Source of the DNA: VYDC01 sp963667515
Lineage (GTDB): Bacteria > Chloroflexota > Dehalococcoidia > UBA2979
Direction: 5' to 3'
DNA length: 64,000 nucleotides
Assembly (NCBI GenBank): GCA_963667515.2
Contig: CAXXXY010000007.1
Location: 124,001 to 188,000, forward strand
The notes below the pieces were generated by a model. The model was not told the DNA's origin, did no database searches, and saw only the letters and a program-made list of their open reading frames with translations. A program made the position numbers and the translations under genes. Position 1 is the stretch's first letter, and every line of letters begins with the position of its first letter. Below are positions 33,083 to 42,637 of this stretch, in pieces.

Positions 33083-34134
33083 CTGTACTACCCAGGAAGG
33101 TTGTTCACAGGCGGGAGGCGGGGACGGCCCCGCCGACGCCGCCGTGCGGTCGGCGGTGATTGTAGCGGTAGAGCCAGCGTGGGAGCTGGCGCAGCCGCTC
33201 GGCGTTGGAGCGGTAGGGGCGGGCGTAGGCCCACTCGTTCTGCAGGATCTGGATGAAACGCTCGGCTTTGCCGTTCGTCTGCGGGCGGTAGGGCCGCGTG
33301 TGCGACAGCCGCACGTCTGCGGCAGCGGCGGCGCCGTGGAAGCTGCGGGCGACGGTGTAGGCCTTCGCGTTGTCGGTCAGGACCCGGCGCACGCGCACGC
33401 CACGCCGGCGGAAGGCCGCGAGCGCCTGCTCGAGGAAGGCGGCGCAGCTCGCGCCACGCTCGTCGGGCAGGACGGAGACGTAGGCGTAACGGCTGTGGTC
33501 GTCGACGGCGACGTGTAGGTACTCCAGCCCCAGCGAACGCCGCGAATGCGGCCCGGAGCGCGTCTCGGCGAAGCCAGGCGCCATTCGCTTGCCGCCGCCC
33601 TCGGGGACGCGCCCGAGCTTCTTCACGTCGAGATGCAGCAGGTCGCCGGGGGCGTCGTGCTCGTAGCGGACCGGCTCCCGGGTGACGCGGTGCAGGCGGT
33701 CGAGCCGGTTGAGGCCGCGGCGCCGCAGCACGGCGTAGACCGTGGAGCGGGCGACCCCGAGCGCCCACTGGATGCGATGCGGCCCGAATCCCTGCGTGCG
33801 TCGCACGGCGCAGATGCGTCGCTCCAGCTCGGGCGGCGTGCGCCGGGGATGCGCGCGCGGGGCGGAGCTGCGGTCCTCGAGCCCTGCCGCTCCCTCCGCC
33901 CGGAAGCGCCCCAGCCACTTGGCAACGGTGTGGCGGGAGACGCGGAAGTGGCGAGCGACCTCAGCCTGGGGCCAGCCGGCGTCCACTTCCCGCACGAGCT
34001 CGAGTCGGGTCAGCGGCGTCAGCCGCGCGTTACGATGGGCCATGAGGGTGTCCTCTCCTCGCTACTGCCGTGCTGTCACACACAGCAGCGGGCGAGGCCC
34101 CTCATCCTGTCAACAACCTACGTGGGAACTACAG
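33083..34134 (-). mobile_element. IS481-family insertion sequence, copy 3
   Basis: A 1052-bp element in minus orientation, flanked by CTAG at 33079-33082 and 34135-34138. The left CTAG holds the stop of the thioredoxin-like gene and the right one holds the stop of the convergent membrane protein. Before insertion these two genes shared a single CTAG as overlapping stop codons, and the duplication has given each its own. Confidence 0.95.
33105..34043 (-). CDS. IS481-family transposase, copy 3
   Basis: A 312-residue DDE transposase with the full set of candidate catalytic residues (LLHLDVKK, VLTDNAKAY, NGKAERFIQ). The protein matches copy 1. The frame is intact from ATG 34043, with the same GAGGAGAGGA ribosome site. 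Confidence 0.95.
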   Translation of the reverse strand: MAHRNARLTPLTRLELVREVDAGWPQAEVARHFRVSRHTVAKWLGRFRAEGAAGLEDRSSAPRAHPRRTPPELERRICAVRRTQGFGPHRIQWALGVARSTVYAVLRRRGLNRLDRLHRVTREPVRYEHDAPGDLLHLDVKKLGRVPEGGGKRMAPGFAETRSGPHSRRSLGLEYLHVAVDDHSRYAYVSVLPDERGASCAAFLEQALAAFRRRGVRVRRVLTDNAKAYTVARSFHGAAAAADVRLSHTRPYRPQTNGKAERFIQILQNEWAYARPYRSNAERLRQLPRWLYRYNHRRPHGGVGGAVPASRL

Positions 34135-34434
34135 CTAGCCCGCGGCGGGGGGCGTGGCGGCGGGCGCCTCCTCGGGCGCGGCGCCGGGCTCGTGCGCGGG
34201 GGCGGGTGGGTAGTCGGGCGCGTCGCCGAAGCGCGCGGTCGCCATCGTGTAGCCGACCCAGAACGCCAGCGCCGAGACGACGGCGAGCGCCGCGAGCAGC
34301 GGGATCGCGAGCGTCGCGTACAAGCGCCGGCGCACGCCCAGCAGGAACAGCACGAGCTGCAGCACCGAGCCCACCATCAGCGCCCGACCGAGCAGCCGCG
34401 CGCGCTCCTCCACCACGATCGCCTGGATGCTCAT
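34135..34434 (-). CDS. Small membrane protein
   Basis: A 99-residue protein with two predicted membrane helices (LGRALMVGSVLQLVLFLLGV and LYATLAIPLLAALAVVSALA), and a Pro/Ala/Glu-rich C-terminal tail. Its ATG overlaps the stop of the Trm112-like gene (ATGA), so the two are co-translated. The TAG stop comes from the CTAG duplicated by IS copy 3. No family is recognised. Confidence 0.65.
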   Translation of the reverse strand: MSIQAIVVEERARLLGRALMVGSVLQLVLFLLGVRRRLYATLAIPLLAALAVVSALAFWVGYTMATARFGDAPDYPPAPAHEPGAAPEEAPAATPPAAG

Positions 34435-34643
34435 GCGCCGTCCCGCATGTCGGGCGGCAGCAGGTTGGGGATGCCGTCGGCGATCGGGTAGCGCTCGTCG
34501 CAGCCGGTGCAGCGCAGCGAGCCATCGAGCACGTCGTCGTCGTCCTCGCGCTCGACGGTGAGCTCCAGCTCCGCCTTGCAGACGGGGCAGGCGAGGATCT
34601 CCATCATCTCGCGGCGCATCGGCTTCCCCCGCTGCTCGCGCAT
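34431..34643 (-). CDS. Trm112-family zinc-ribbon protein
   Basis: A 70-residue Trm112/UPF0434-like protein. Two zinc-binding pairs, LACPVCKAEL and LRCTGCDERY, frame the domain, followed by YPIADGIPNLLPP, the family signature. Eukaryotic Trm112 activates methyltransferases; bacterial versions are mostly uncharacterised. ATG 34643 is used here; ATG 34619 would give MRREMMEILACP. It forms a two-gene unit with the downstream membrane protein. Confidence 0.85.
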   Translation of the reverse strand: MREQRGKPMRREMMEILACPVCKAELELTVEREDDDDVLDGSLRCTGCDERYPIADGIPNLLPPDMRDGA

Positions 34644-34732
34644 GGTCGCGCGCTCGATGATAGGGACGGCGCGCGCCCGGCGGCAAACCCGCGCCGCGCC
34701 GGCCGAGCGGGGGCGGTTGCCAGGGCGGTTGG

Positions 34733-34738
34733 TAGACT
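34733..34738 (+). promoter_or_regulatory. Minus-10-like hexamer, leaderless spacing
   Basis: TAGACT ends 6 bases before ATG 34745. With typical minus-10 to start distances, transcription would begin at the start codon. Confidence 0.4.
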
Positions 34739-34744
34739 CCGCGC

Positions 34745-35536
<792 letters not shown>

Positions 35537-36588
35537 CTGTACTACCCAGGAAGGTTGTTCACAGGCGGGAGGCGGGGACGGCCCCGCCGACGCCGCCGTG
35601 CGGTCGGCGGTGATTGTAGCGGTAGAGCCAGCGTGGGAGCTGGCGCAGCCGCTCGGCGTTGGAGCGGTAGGGGCGGGCGTAGGCCCACTCGTTCTGCAGG
35701 ATCTGGATGAAACGCTCGGCTTTGCCGTTCGTCTGCGGGCGGTAGGGCCGCGTGTGCGACAGCCGCACGTCTGCGGCGGCGGCGGCGCCGTGGAAGCTGC
35801 GGGCGACGGTGTAGGCCTTCGCGTTGTCGGTCAGGACCCGGCGCACGCGCACGCCACGCCGGCGGAAGGCCGCGAGCGCCTGCTCGAGGAAGGCGGCGCA
35901 GCTCGCGCCACGCTCGTCGGGCAGGACGGAGACGTAGGCGTAACGGCTGTGGTCGTCGACGGCGACGTGTAGGTACTCCAGCCCCAGCGAACGCCGCGAA
36001 TGCGGCCCGGAGCGCGTCTCGGCGAAGCCAGGCGCCATTCGCTTGCCGCCGCCCTCGGGGACGCGCCCGAGCTTCTTCACGTCGAGATGCAGCAGGTCGC
36101 CGGGGGCGTCGTGCTCGTAGCGGACCGGCTCCCGGGTGACGCGGTGCAGGCGGTCGAGCCGGTTGAGGCCGCGGCGCCGCAGCACGGCGTAGACCGTGGA
36201 GCGGGCGACCCCGAGCGCCCACTGGATGCGATGCGGCCCGAATCCCTGCGTGCGTCGCACGGCGCAGATGCGTCGCTCCAGCTCGGGCGGCGTGCGCCGG
36301 GGATGCGCGCGCGGGGCGGAGCTGCGGTCCTCGAGCCCTGCCGCTCCCTCCGCCCGGAAGCGCCCCAGCCACTTGGCAACGGTGTGGCGGGAGACGCGGA
36401 AGTGGCGAGCGACCTCAGCCTGGGGCCAGCCGGCGTCCACTTCCCGCACGAGCTCGAGTCGGGTCAGCGGCGTCAGCCGCGCGTTACGATGGGCCATGAG
36501 GGTGTCCTCTCCTCGCTACTGCCGTGCTGTCACACACAGCAGCGGGCGAGGCCCCTCATCCTGTCAACAACCTACGTGGGAACTACAG
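35537..36588 (-). mobile_element. IS481-family insertion sequence, copy 4
   Basis: A 1052-bp minus-oriented element between CTAG copies at 35533-35536 (stop codon of the membrane protein) and 36589-36592. The next gene starts only 4 bases after the right CTAG, so the element now provides all sequence immediately upstream of that gene. Confidence 0.95.
35559..36497 (-). CDS. IS481-family transposase, copy 4
   Basis: A 312-residue DDE transposase with intact frame and candidate catalytic residues. A silent change in the Ala-rich stretch before ADVRLSHTRPYRPQ separates it from copies 1-3. It appears functional. Confidence 0.95.
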   Translation of the reverse strand: MAHRNARLTPLTRLELVREVDAGWPQAEVARHFRVSRHTVAKWLGRFRAEGAAGLEDRSSAPRAHPRRTPPELERRICAVRRTQGFGPHRIQWALGVARSTVYAVLRRRGLNRLDRLHRVTREPVRYEHDAPGDLLHLDVKKLGRVPEGGGKRMAPGFAETRSGPHSRRSLGLEYLHVAVDDHSRYAYVSVLPDERGASCAAFLEQALAAFRRRGVRVRRVLTDNAKAYTVARSFHGAAAAADVRLSHTRPYRPQTNGKAERFIQILQNEWAYARPYRSNAERLRQLPRWLYRYNHRRPHGGVGGAVPASRL

Positions 36589-36596
36589 CTAGCGGC

Positions 36597-37076
36597 GTGG
36601 CGAGCGCGGAGAGCGGCGCGCCGCGAGGCGAGCGCGACGCCGAGGCGGAGCTGCCGACGTCGCTGCGGCTGCTGCGCGACGCGCGCTCGGTGGCGGTGGT
36701 GGCTCGCTCGCCGCGGCTCGACCGGCCGTGGCACCGCATCGCGAGCTACCTCGTGAGCGCGGGCTACGAGGTGCAGCTCGTGAACCCGGAGCTCGACGAA
36801 GCGCTGGGCCGCCGCTGCTACGACCGCGTGCAGGACCTGCCTGAGCCCGTCGACCTTGTTGATGTCTTCCGCCGCGGGCCGCAGACGCCGCCCGTCGCCG
36901 AGGACGCGGTGGCGGCGGGGGCGGGCGCGCTCTGGCTGCAGCTCGGCATCGTCAGCGCGCGCGCCGAGGAGATCGCGCGGACGGGCGGGCTGGAGGTGGT
37001 GATGGACCGCTGCACGCTGATCGAGCACCAGCGGCTGCGCGCGCTCGGCGTGGAGGCGCCCCGCCCGCGGGGCTGA
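36597..37076 (+). CDS. CoA-binding (YccU-like) domain protein
   Basis: A 159-residue protein with the succinyl-CoA-synthetase-like CoA-binding Rossmann fold: ARSVAVVARSPRLDRPWHRIASYL, then GYEVQLVNPELDEALGRRCYDRV, DLVDVFRRGPQTPPV and ALWLQLGIVSARAEEIAR, the order typical of YccU-like proteins. The usual GAS start of the loop is VARSP here. GTG 36597 is used; a longer frame upstream only runs through the inserted element. The native promoter and ribosome site may have been displaced by IS copy 4. Confidence 0.82.
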   Translation: MASAESGAPRGERDAEAELPTSLRLLRDARSVAVVARSPRLDRPWHRIASYLVSAGYEVQLVNPELDEALGRRCYDRVQDLPEPVDLVDVFRRGPQTPPVAEDAVAAGAGALWLQLGIVSARAEEIARTGGLEVVMDRCTLIEHQRLRALGVEAPRPRG

Positions 37077-37199
37077 TCGGCGGGTCGGCTCGGCCTCGCC
37101 GAGCCGCGGGGCGACCGGCCTCGCCGTCGGGCTCGGGCGCGCCGGGGGGCCGGGGGGCCGTGATACACTCGGCACCCACAGGCAGGGACGGGAGCCCCC

Positions 37200-38669
37200 G
37201 TGATCCCGAGCCTCGCCGAGAAGTGCGGTGTCTTCGGCGTCTACGCGCCGGGCGAGGACGTCGCACGCCTCACCTTCTTCGGCCTCTACGCGCTCCAACA
37301 CCGCGGGCAAGAGTCCGCGGGCATCGCCACCACCGACGGCGAGCAGCTGCACCTCTACGCGCGCATGGGCCTCGTCTCGCAGGTCTTCCACGAGCAGGCG
37401 CTGGCCTCGCTGCCCGGCTTCGCGGCGGTGGGCCACACCCGCTACTCGACGACGGGCTCCTCGATCGAGGGCAACGCGCAGCCGATCGTCGCGGAGGGCC
37501 CCGCCGGGCGGATCGCGGTCGCGCACAACGGCAACGTCATCAACGCCGATCTGCTGCGCGCCGACCTGGAGGCGCAGGGCGTCGAGTTCCACGGCACGAG
37601 CGACACCGAGGTGGTGGCGGAGCTCCTGGTCGGCGCACCCGGCGCCGGCTGGGAGGAGCGCATCGCCCACGTCATGCGGCGGCTGAACGGCGCCTACTCG
37701 CTGACGATCCTCACCAGCGACGCGGTGTTCGCCGTGCGCGACCCGCTGGGCGTGCGGCCGCTGGCGATCGGGCGGCTGAATGGCGGGGAGCTGGGTAACG
37801 GGTCGGCGAAGGGCTGGGTCTTCGCCTCCGAGAGCTGCGCGCTCGACCACCTCGGCGCGGAGCTGGTGCGCGAGCTGGAGCCCGGCGAAGTGGTGCGCGC
37901 CGACGCGCTCGGGCTGCAGTCGACGCAGGCGCTGCCGCCGAAGCGCCGCGCGCTGTGCATGCTGGAGTACGTCTACTTCGCGCGGCCGGACTCGCGGCTG
38001 GGCGGGGAGCTGGTGCACCCCGTGCGGATGGAGATGGGCGCCGAGCTCTCGCGCGAGCACCCCGTGGACGCCGACCTCGTGATCGGCGTGCCCGACTCGG
38101 CGACGGCCGCCGCCATCGGCTACGCGCGCGCCTCCGGCATCCCCTACGGCGAGGCTTTGATCAAGAACCGCTACGTCGGCCGCACCTTCATCCAGCCCGA
38201 CCAGCGGCTGCGCGAGCGCGGCGTGCTGCTGAAGTTCAACCCCCTGCCGGAGCTGCTGGTCGGCAAGCGCGTGGTGGTCGTGGACGACTCGATCGTGCGC
38301 GCGACGACCACGCCACGCGTGGTGGCGATGCTACGGCGGGCCGGCGCCAGCGAGGTGCACATGCGCATCACCTCGCCGCCGATCACGCACCCGTGCTTCT
38401 ACGGCGTCGACATGGCCTCGCGCGCCGAGCTGATCGCCGCGCACCAGAGCGTCGAGGAGATCCGCCAGCACATCGACGCGGACACCCTCGGCTACCTCTC
38501 CGTGGAGGGCACGATCGAGGCCACCCGGCAGGGGCCGGGCGCGCTCTGCACGGCCTGCTTCACGGGCGAGTACCCCGGCGCGGTGCCGCTGCAGTTCGAC
38601 AAGTTCGTGCTGGAGACTAACGGCACGCGTGACCGGCACGCGGTGCCGCTGGCGCCCGTCGGCTCCTGA
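37200..38669 (+). CDS. purF: Amidophosphoribosyltransferase PurF
   Basis: PurF (489 residues) makes phosphoribosylamine from PRPP and glutamine, the first step of purine synthesis. The Ntn glutaminase Cys is C9 (EKCGVFGVY) after an 8-residue propeptide. GHTRYSTTG and AHNGNVINA follow, then FHGTSDTEVVAELL. The PRPP-binding loop is VVVVDDSIVRATTTPR. Cluster-type Cys residues (CFYGVD, CTACFTGEYP) suggest the [4Fe-4S]-bearing Bacillus-type enzyme. The start is GTG 37200 with GGGAG upstream. purM follows after about 200 bp. Confidence 0.96.
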   Translation: MIPSLAEKCGVFGVYAPGEDVARLTFFGLYALQHRGQESAGIATTDGEQLHLYARMGLVSQVFHEQALASLPGFAAVGHTRYSTTGSSIEGNAQPIVAEGPAGRIAVAHNGNVINADLLRADLEAQGVEFHGTSDTEVVAELLVGAPGAGWEERIAHVMRRLNGAYSLTILTSDAVFAVRDPLGVRPLAIGRLNGGELGNGSAKGWVFASESCALDHLGAELVRELEPGEVVRADALGLQSTQALPPKRRALCMLEYVYFARPDSRLGGELVHPVRMEMGAELSREHPVDADLVIGVPDSATAAAIGYARASGIPYGEALIKNRYVGRTFIQPDQRLRERGVLLKFNPLPELLVGKRVVVVDDSIVRATTTPRVVAMLRRAGASEVHMRITSPPITHPCFYGVDMASRAELIAAHQSVEEIRQHIDADTLGYLSVEGTIEATRQGPGALCTACFTGEYPGAVPLQFDKFVLETNGTRDRHAVPLAPVGS

Positions 38670-38867
38670 CGCCCGCGCCCCGGGGCCTCGCGTCTCGGAG
38701 GCTCGCGTCTCGGAGCTCTGTCCGGCGGGGCCGCGTGTTGCCCCGGAGCCGGGTGCGGCGTGGGGAGCGGCGCGGCTTTCCTCTAGCGGGCGTCGACCCT
38801 ACGGTGCGCGGGCCGGACGTCCGCGGCGACACGGCGGGCGGAGTTCCTCCCCGGGAACGGCGGACGC

Positions 38868-39971
38868 GTGACCTCGCAGGGCTCTGAGGGCGGTGGGGCG
38901 GGTGACCGCGTCGGTGGAGGCGCGGCGCCGGCGCTGAGCTACGCCACGGCGGGCGTCGACATCGACGCGGCCGAGCGCACCGTCGAGCGCTACGCCGAGC
39001 TGGCCGCGCGCACGCGCCGCCCCGAGGTGCTGGCCGACGTCGGTCCCTTCGCGGGGCTCTTCCGCCTGCCGGGGGGCTTCCGCGACCCCGTGCTGGTCGC
39101 GAGCACGGACTCGGTGGGGACGAAGCTGCTGGTGGCGGCGGCGCTCGATCGCTACGACACCGTGGGCCGCGACCTCGTGAACCACTGCGTGAACGACGTG
39201 CTCACGGCCGGCGCCGAGCCGCTCTTCGTCCTCGACTACATCGCCACCGCCGACCTCTCGCAGGAGCGCCGCGTGCAGCTGGTGGCGGGCGTCGCGGCCG
39301 CCTGCGAGGAGAACGGCGCGGCGCTGCTGGGCGGCGAGACGGCCGACCTGCCGGGCGTCTACCTCCCCGGCGCGTACGACCTCGTGGGCACGGCGATCGG
39401 CGTCGTGGAGCGGGACGCCGTGATCGACGGCTCGCGCGTGGCGGCCGGCGACGCGCTGATCGCGCTCCCCTCGAGCGGCATGCAGACCAACGGCTACTCG
39501 CTGGTGCGGCGGCTGTGGGGCATCGGCGAGGACCCGGCGCGCGACCGCGCTCTGCTCATGGCGCACGACGAGGAGCTGGGCGGCTCGCTGGGCGACGCGC
39601 TGCTCGCCGTGCATGGCTCCTTCCTCGCGGCGCTGCGGCCGCTGCTCGGGCGGCCGGGCGGCCCGCTGCACGGCATCGCGCACATCACCGGCGGCGGGCT
39701 CCCCGGCAACCTCTCGCGCATCGTGCCGGCAGGGCTCGCCGCGCGCGTCGACCGCGGGAGCTGGCGGCCGCCGCCGCTCTTCCAGCGCATCCGCCGCGAC
39801 GGGGAGCTGCCCGCCGAGGAGATGTGGCGCACGTTCAACATGGGCGTCGGGCTGGTGCTCGCCGTGGACGCCGAGGAGGCGCAGGCGGTGGCGCGCGAGC
39901 TCGAGGGGAGTTGGCTGCTCGGCGAGGTCGTCGAGCGTGCGGAGGGCGCGGCGGTCGTCACGATCGGGTAG
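38868..39971 (+). CDS. purM: Phosphoribosylformylglycinamidine cyclo-ligase PurM
   Basis: PurM (367 residues) is the AIR synthetase that closes the imidazole ring. The signature SYATAGVDIDAAE is near residue 25; STDSVGTKLLVA and HCVNDVLTAGAEPLFVLDY follow. GGETADLPGVY and HITGGGLPGNLSRIVP complete the fold. The N-terminal 20 residues are Gly-rich and not conserved, so the true start could be slightly downstream. The preceding 198 bp contains a duplicated 14-mer (CTCGCGTCTCGGAG) and no gene. Confidence 0.95.
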   Translation: MTSQGSEGGGAGDRVGGGAAPALSYATAGVDIDAAERTVERYAELAARTRRPEVLADVGPFAGLFRLPGGFRDPVLVASTDSVGTKLLVAAALDRYDTVGRDLVNHCVNDVLTAGAEPLFVLDYIATADLSQERRVQLVAGVAAACEENGAALLGGETADLPGVYLPGAYDLVGTAIGVVERDAVIDGSRVAAGDALIALPSSGMQTNGYSLVRRLWGIGEDPARDRALLMAHDEELGGSLGDALLAVHGSFLAALRPLLGRPGGPLHGIAHITGGGLPGNLSRIVPAGLAARVDRGSWRPPPLFQRIRRDGELPAEEMWRTFNMGVGLVLAVDAEEAQAVARELEGSWLLGEVVERAEGAAVVTIG

Positions 39972-40059
39972 CAGCAGGGCGCGTAGCAGGGGCGCGTAGC
40001 GCGGCACGGGTGCGCGGCGCCGTGTGAGCGGGGGCGCCGCGGGGGCGAGGGGGAGGCGG

Positions 40060-41637
40060 ATGCGGGCGCTGCTCGCGGTCTACGACAAGAGCGGGGTCGC
40101 AGACTTCGCGCGCGGGCTCGCCGAGCTCGGCTGGGAGCTCGTCGCCACCGGCAACACGCATCGCGTGATCGCCGAGGCCGGCGTGCCGGTGCGGCAGGTC
40201 GCCGAGCTGACGGGCTCGCCGGAGATGCTGGGTGGGCGCGTCAAGACGCTGCACCCGCTGGTGCACGGCGGGCTGCTCTACCGTCGCGGCCACGCGGGCG
40301 ATGAGGAGGAGGTGGAGCGCTACTCGATCCCCGCGATCGACCTCGTCGCCTGCAACCTCTATCCCTTCGTGGAGACGGTGACGGCGGGCGAGGGCGTCTC
40401 GCTGGGCGAGGCGCTGGAGCAGATCGACATCGGCGGGCCGACGATGATCCGCGCCGCCGCGAAGAACCACCCCGCGGTCATCCCGCTCACCGACCCGCGC
40501 GACTACGAAGCCGTGCTCGAGGCGCTGAGCGCCTCGGGCGGCGACCCGGCGGGCCTGGACGCGGCGGCCCGCGCCGCGCTCGCGGCACGCGCCTTCGCGC
40601 ACACCGCGCACTACGACGCCGCCATCGCCGAGTACCTGCGGCCCGAGGAGCAGCCGTTCCCCGAGCAGCTCACCGTGCCGCTGACCCGCGTCGAGGAGCT
40701 GCGCTACGGCGAGAACCCGCACCAGCGCGGCGCCTTCTACCGTCTGGACTCCGTGCGCGCGCCCGCCGAGGGCATCGGCGCGCTCACGCAGCTCCACGGC
40801 AAGGCGCTCTCGCACGTCAACGTGCTGGACGCGGACGCGGCGTTCCAGCTCGTCTGCGACGCGCCCGAGCCCGCGCTCGCGATCATCAAGCACACCAACC
40901 CCTGCTGCTTCGCGACGGGCGAGGCGGCGCTGGCCGAGCTCTACGGCCGCGCGCTGGCCGAGGGCGACGCGGTCTCCGCCTACGGCGGCATCGTCGCGGT
41001 CAACCGGCCGCTCGACATGACGCTGGCGACGGCGCTGCGCGAGCTGCCGAGCCCCGTGACGGGCGGGCGCATGTTCTTCGAGATCGTGATCGTGCCGGGC
41101 TACGAGCCCGCGGCGCTGGAGCACCTGCGCAAGAAGTCGAAGGAGCTGCGCATCCTCGAGGCGCCGATCGGCGAGCCGGGCCGGCCGCGGCCCGAGCTGC
41201 GCGCCGTGCGCGGCGGCGCGCTACTGCAGGACGCCGACGTCACCGTCGAGCGCGACTTCACGCTCGTCTCGGAGCGCGCGCCCTCGGACGCCGAGCTCGC
41301 CGACCTGCGCGTCGGCTGGATGGTCTGCAAGCACGTCAAGTCGAACGCCGTCGTGTTCGTGAAGGACGGTGTGCTCGTCGGCATGGGCGCCGGCCAGCCC
41401 AATCGCGTGGGCAGCGCGCGGCTGGCGGGGGAGGGCGCCGGCGAGCGGGCGCGCGGTGCGGTCGCGGCCACGGACGCGCTGATCCCCTTCCCCGACACCG
41501 TCGAGGTTTGCGCGAGCTTCGGCGCCACGTGCGTGCTGCACACCGGCGGCTCGATCCGCGACGAGGAGTCGGTGGCGGCCGCGAACCGCCTCGGCCTCTC
41601 GCTGCTCACGACGGGCGTGCGCCACTTCCGGCACTAG
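40060..41637 (+). CDS. purH: Bifunctional AICAR formyltransferase/IMP cyclohydrolase PurH
   Basis: PurH (525 residues) performs the last two steps of IMP synthesis. The N-terminal MGS-like cyclohydrolase domain starts RALLAVYDKSGVADFARGL and includes GGRVKTLHPLVHGGLL. The AICAR transformylase domain contains RYGENPHQRGAFY, HTNPCCFATGEA with the catalytic Lys-His region IIKHTNPC, and AVSAYGGIVAVNRPLD. The end TTGVRHFRH is typical. ATG 40060 follows a strong GGGGAGG and is preferred to GTG 40024. Confidence 0.96.
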   Translation: MRALLAVYDKSGVADFARGLAELGWELVATGNTHRVIAEAGVPVRQVAELTGSPEMLGGRVKTLHPLVHGGLLYRRGHAGDEEEVERYSIPAIDLVACNLYPFVETVTAGEGVSLGEALEQIDIGGPTMIRAAAKNHPAVIPLTDPRDYEAVLEALSASGGDPAGLDAAARAALAARAFAHTAHYDAAIAEYLRPEEQPFPEQLTVPLTRVEELRYGENPHQRGAFYRLDSVRAPAEGIGALTQLHGKALSHVNVLDADAAFQLVCDAPEPALAIIKHTNPCCFATGEAALAELYGRALAEGDAVSAYGGIVAVNRPLDMTLATALRELPSPVTGGRMFFEIVIVPGYEPAALEHLRKKSKELRILEAPIGEPGRPRPELRAVRGGALLQDADVTVERDFTLVSERAPSDAELADLRVGWMVCKHVKSNAVVFVKDGVLVGMGAGQPNRVGSARLAGEGAGERARGAVAATDALIPFPDTVEVCASFGATCVLHTGGSIRDEESVAAANRLGLSLLTTGVRHFRH

Positions 41638-41704
41638 CGGCCGGGGCCCTTGCAGGCGGGGAGGCTCGCGGGTGGCGCCGCGCGCTACCCCGCGTTAACC
41701 AGCG

Positions 41705-42637
41705 CTACTCGGAGCCGAGGCGCAGCGTGGCGAGCACGGCCGCGAACTCCTCGACGCCGACCACGCCCGCGATCGGCGTCAGCGCCAGCTCGCGGGCGCA
41801 GCCGTCGTCGCCGACCGGGAGCACGCGCTGCGTCAGCGGCGCCTCCGGCGTGCCGGCGCCCGCCGCGCCGGATGGCGCGCGCACCTCCAGCAGCTGGTAG
41901 CGCAGCCCCTCCACCTCGACCATGCGCGTAACGGAGAGCGTCGCGCCGCCCGCGCGCAGCTCCTCCGCCCAGCGCCGCTGCGCCTCGGCGCGTGAGCGCG
42001 CGGGCGGGCGGCAGTCGCCGATGGCGACGGCCGGGTGCGCGACGGCGGGCGAGCCCTGCACGAGCCGGCGCGCGCCGGGGCTCGCGGGCGGGGCGGGCGG
42101 CGTCGGGCGCTCCACCACGAGGTAGTCGAGCGCGCCGCCCTCGACGTGCCGCCAGTTGGGCGGGGCCGCGCCCGCGTAGCCGTCGCCCGCGAAGGCGCGC
42201 CAGCCCTCGGGTGCGGCCGTGGCGTCGGCGTCGCCGCCGACGACGAGGCGCAGCGCCAGCAGCAGCGCGGCAAGCGCGCCCACGCCGAGGCCCCAGTGCG
42301 CGGCGCGCCCGCTCAGCCCCTCCCAGCGCGGGCGCGAGTGCTCCACGTGGGCCGGCGCGCGACGGTCGGCACCGGGCGGGGCCGGGCGCGTCGTCGGGTT
42401 GTTGAACTTCCCACCCAGCCACCACACGGCCTGCCAGGGGGCGTCGTCCTCTGTGAGCGGGCGATCCCACTCGGGGGCGTCGCCGCCGCCCAGCGGAGGC
42501 TCGCCCTGCCACCCCTCGCGCCCGGCCGGGCCCTGCGGCTCCGTCGCTCGCTCCTCTCGCGCCCGCGGCGCCCGAAGCGCCCGCGGGGCTCCCCCGACTG
42601 TCTCACGCCGCCACCGCCGACTACCATCGATGGTCAT
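41705..42637 (-). CDS. Single-pass membrane hypothetical protein
   Basis: A 310-residue protein with about 115 polar, disordered N-terminal residues, one membrane helix (WGLGVGALAALLLALRLVV), and an extracytoplasmic domain of about 170 residues (WRAFAGDGYAGAAPPNWRHV through EFAAVLATLRLGSE) of unknown family. The ATG at 42637 overlaps the ATG of the divergent glycosyltransferase, so the true start may be further inside. No function is assigned. Confidence 0.6.
   Translation of the reverse strand: MTIDGSRRWRRETVGGAPRALRAPRAREERATEPQGPAGREGWQGEPPLGGGDAPEWDRPLTEDDAPWQAVWWLGGKFNNPTTRPAPPGADRRAPAHVEHSRPRWEGLSGRAAHWGLGVGALAALLLALRLVVGGDADATAAPEGWRAFAGDGYAGAAPPNWRHVEGGALDYLVVERPTPPAPPASPGARRLVQGSPAVAHPAVAIGDCRPPARSRAEAQRRWAEELRAGGATLSVTRMVEVEGLRYQLLEVRAPSGAAGAGTPEAPLTQRVLPVGDDGCARELALTPIAGVVGVEEFAAVLATLRLGSE

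Noticed and set aside
38690..38730. Duplicated CTCGCGTCTCGGAG between purF and purM, considered as an operator
   Set aside because: The copies are head-to-tail and adjacent, with no palindrome or promoter nearby; simple slippage is more likely. A PurR-type site is not recognisable.
41705..42637. Treating the overlapping divergent ATGs at 42635-42638 as a regulatory feature
   Set aside because: The minus-strand start is uncertain because the first 100 residues look disordered and non-conserved; an internal start is at least as likely.
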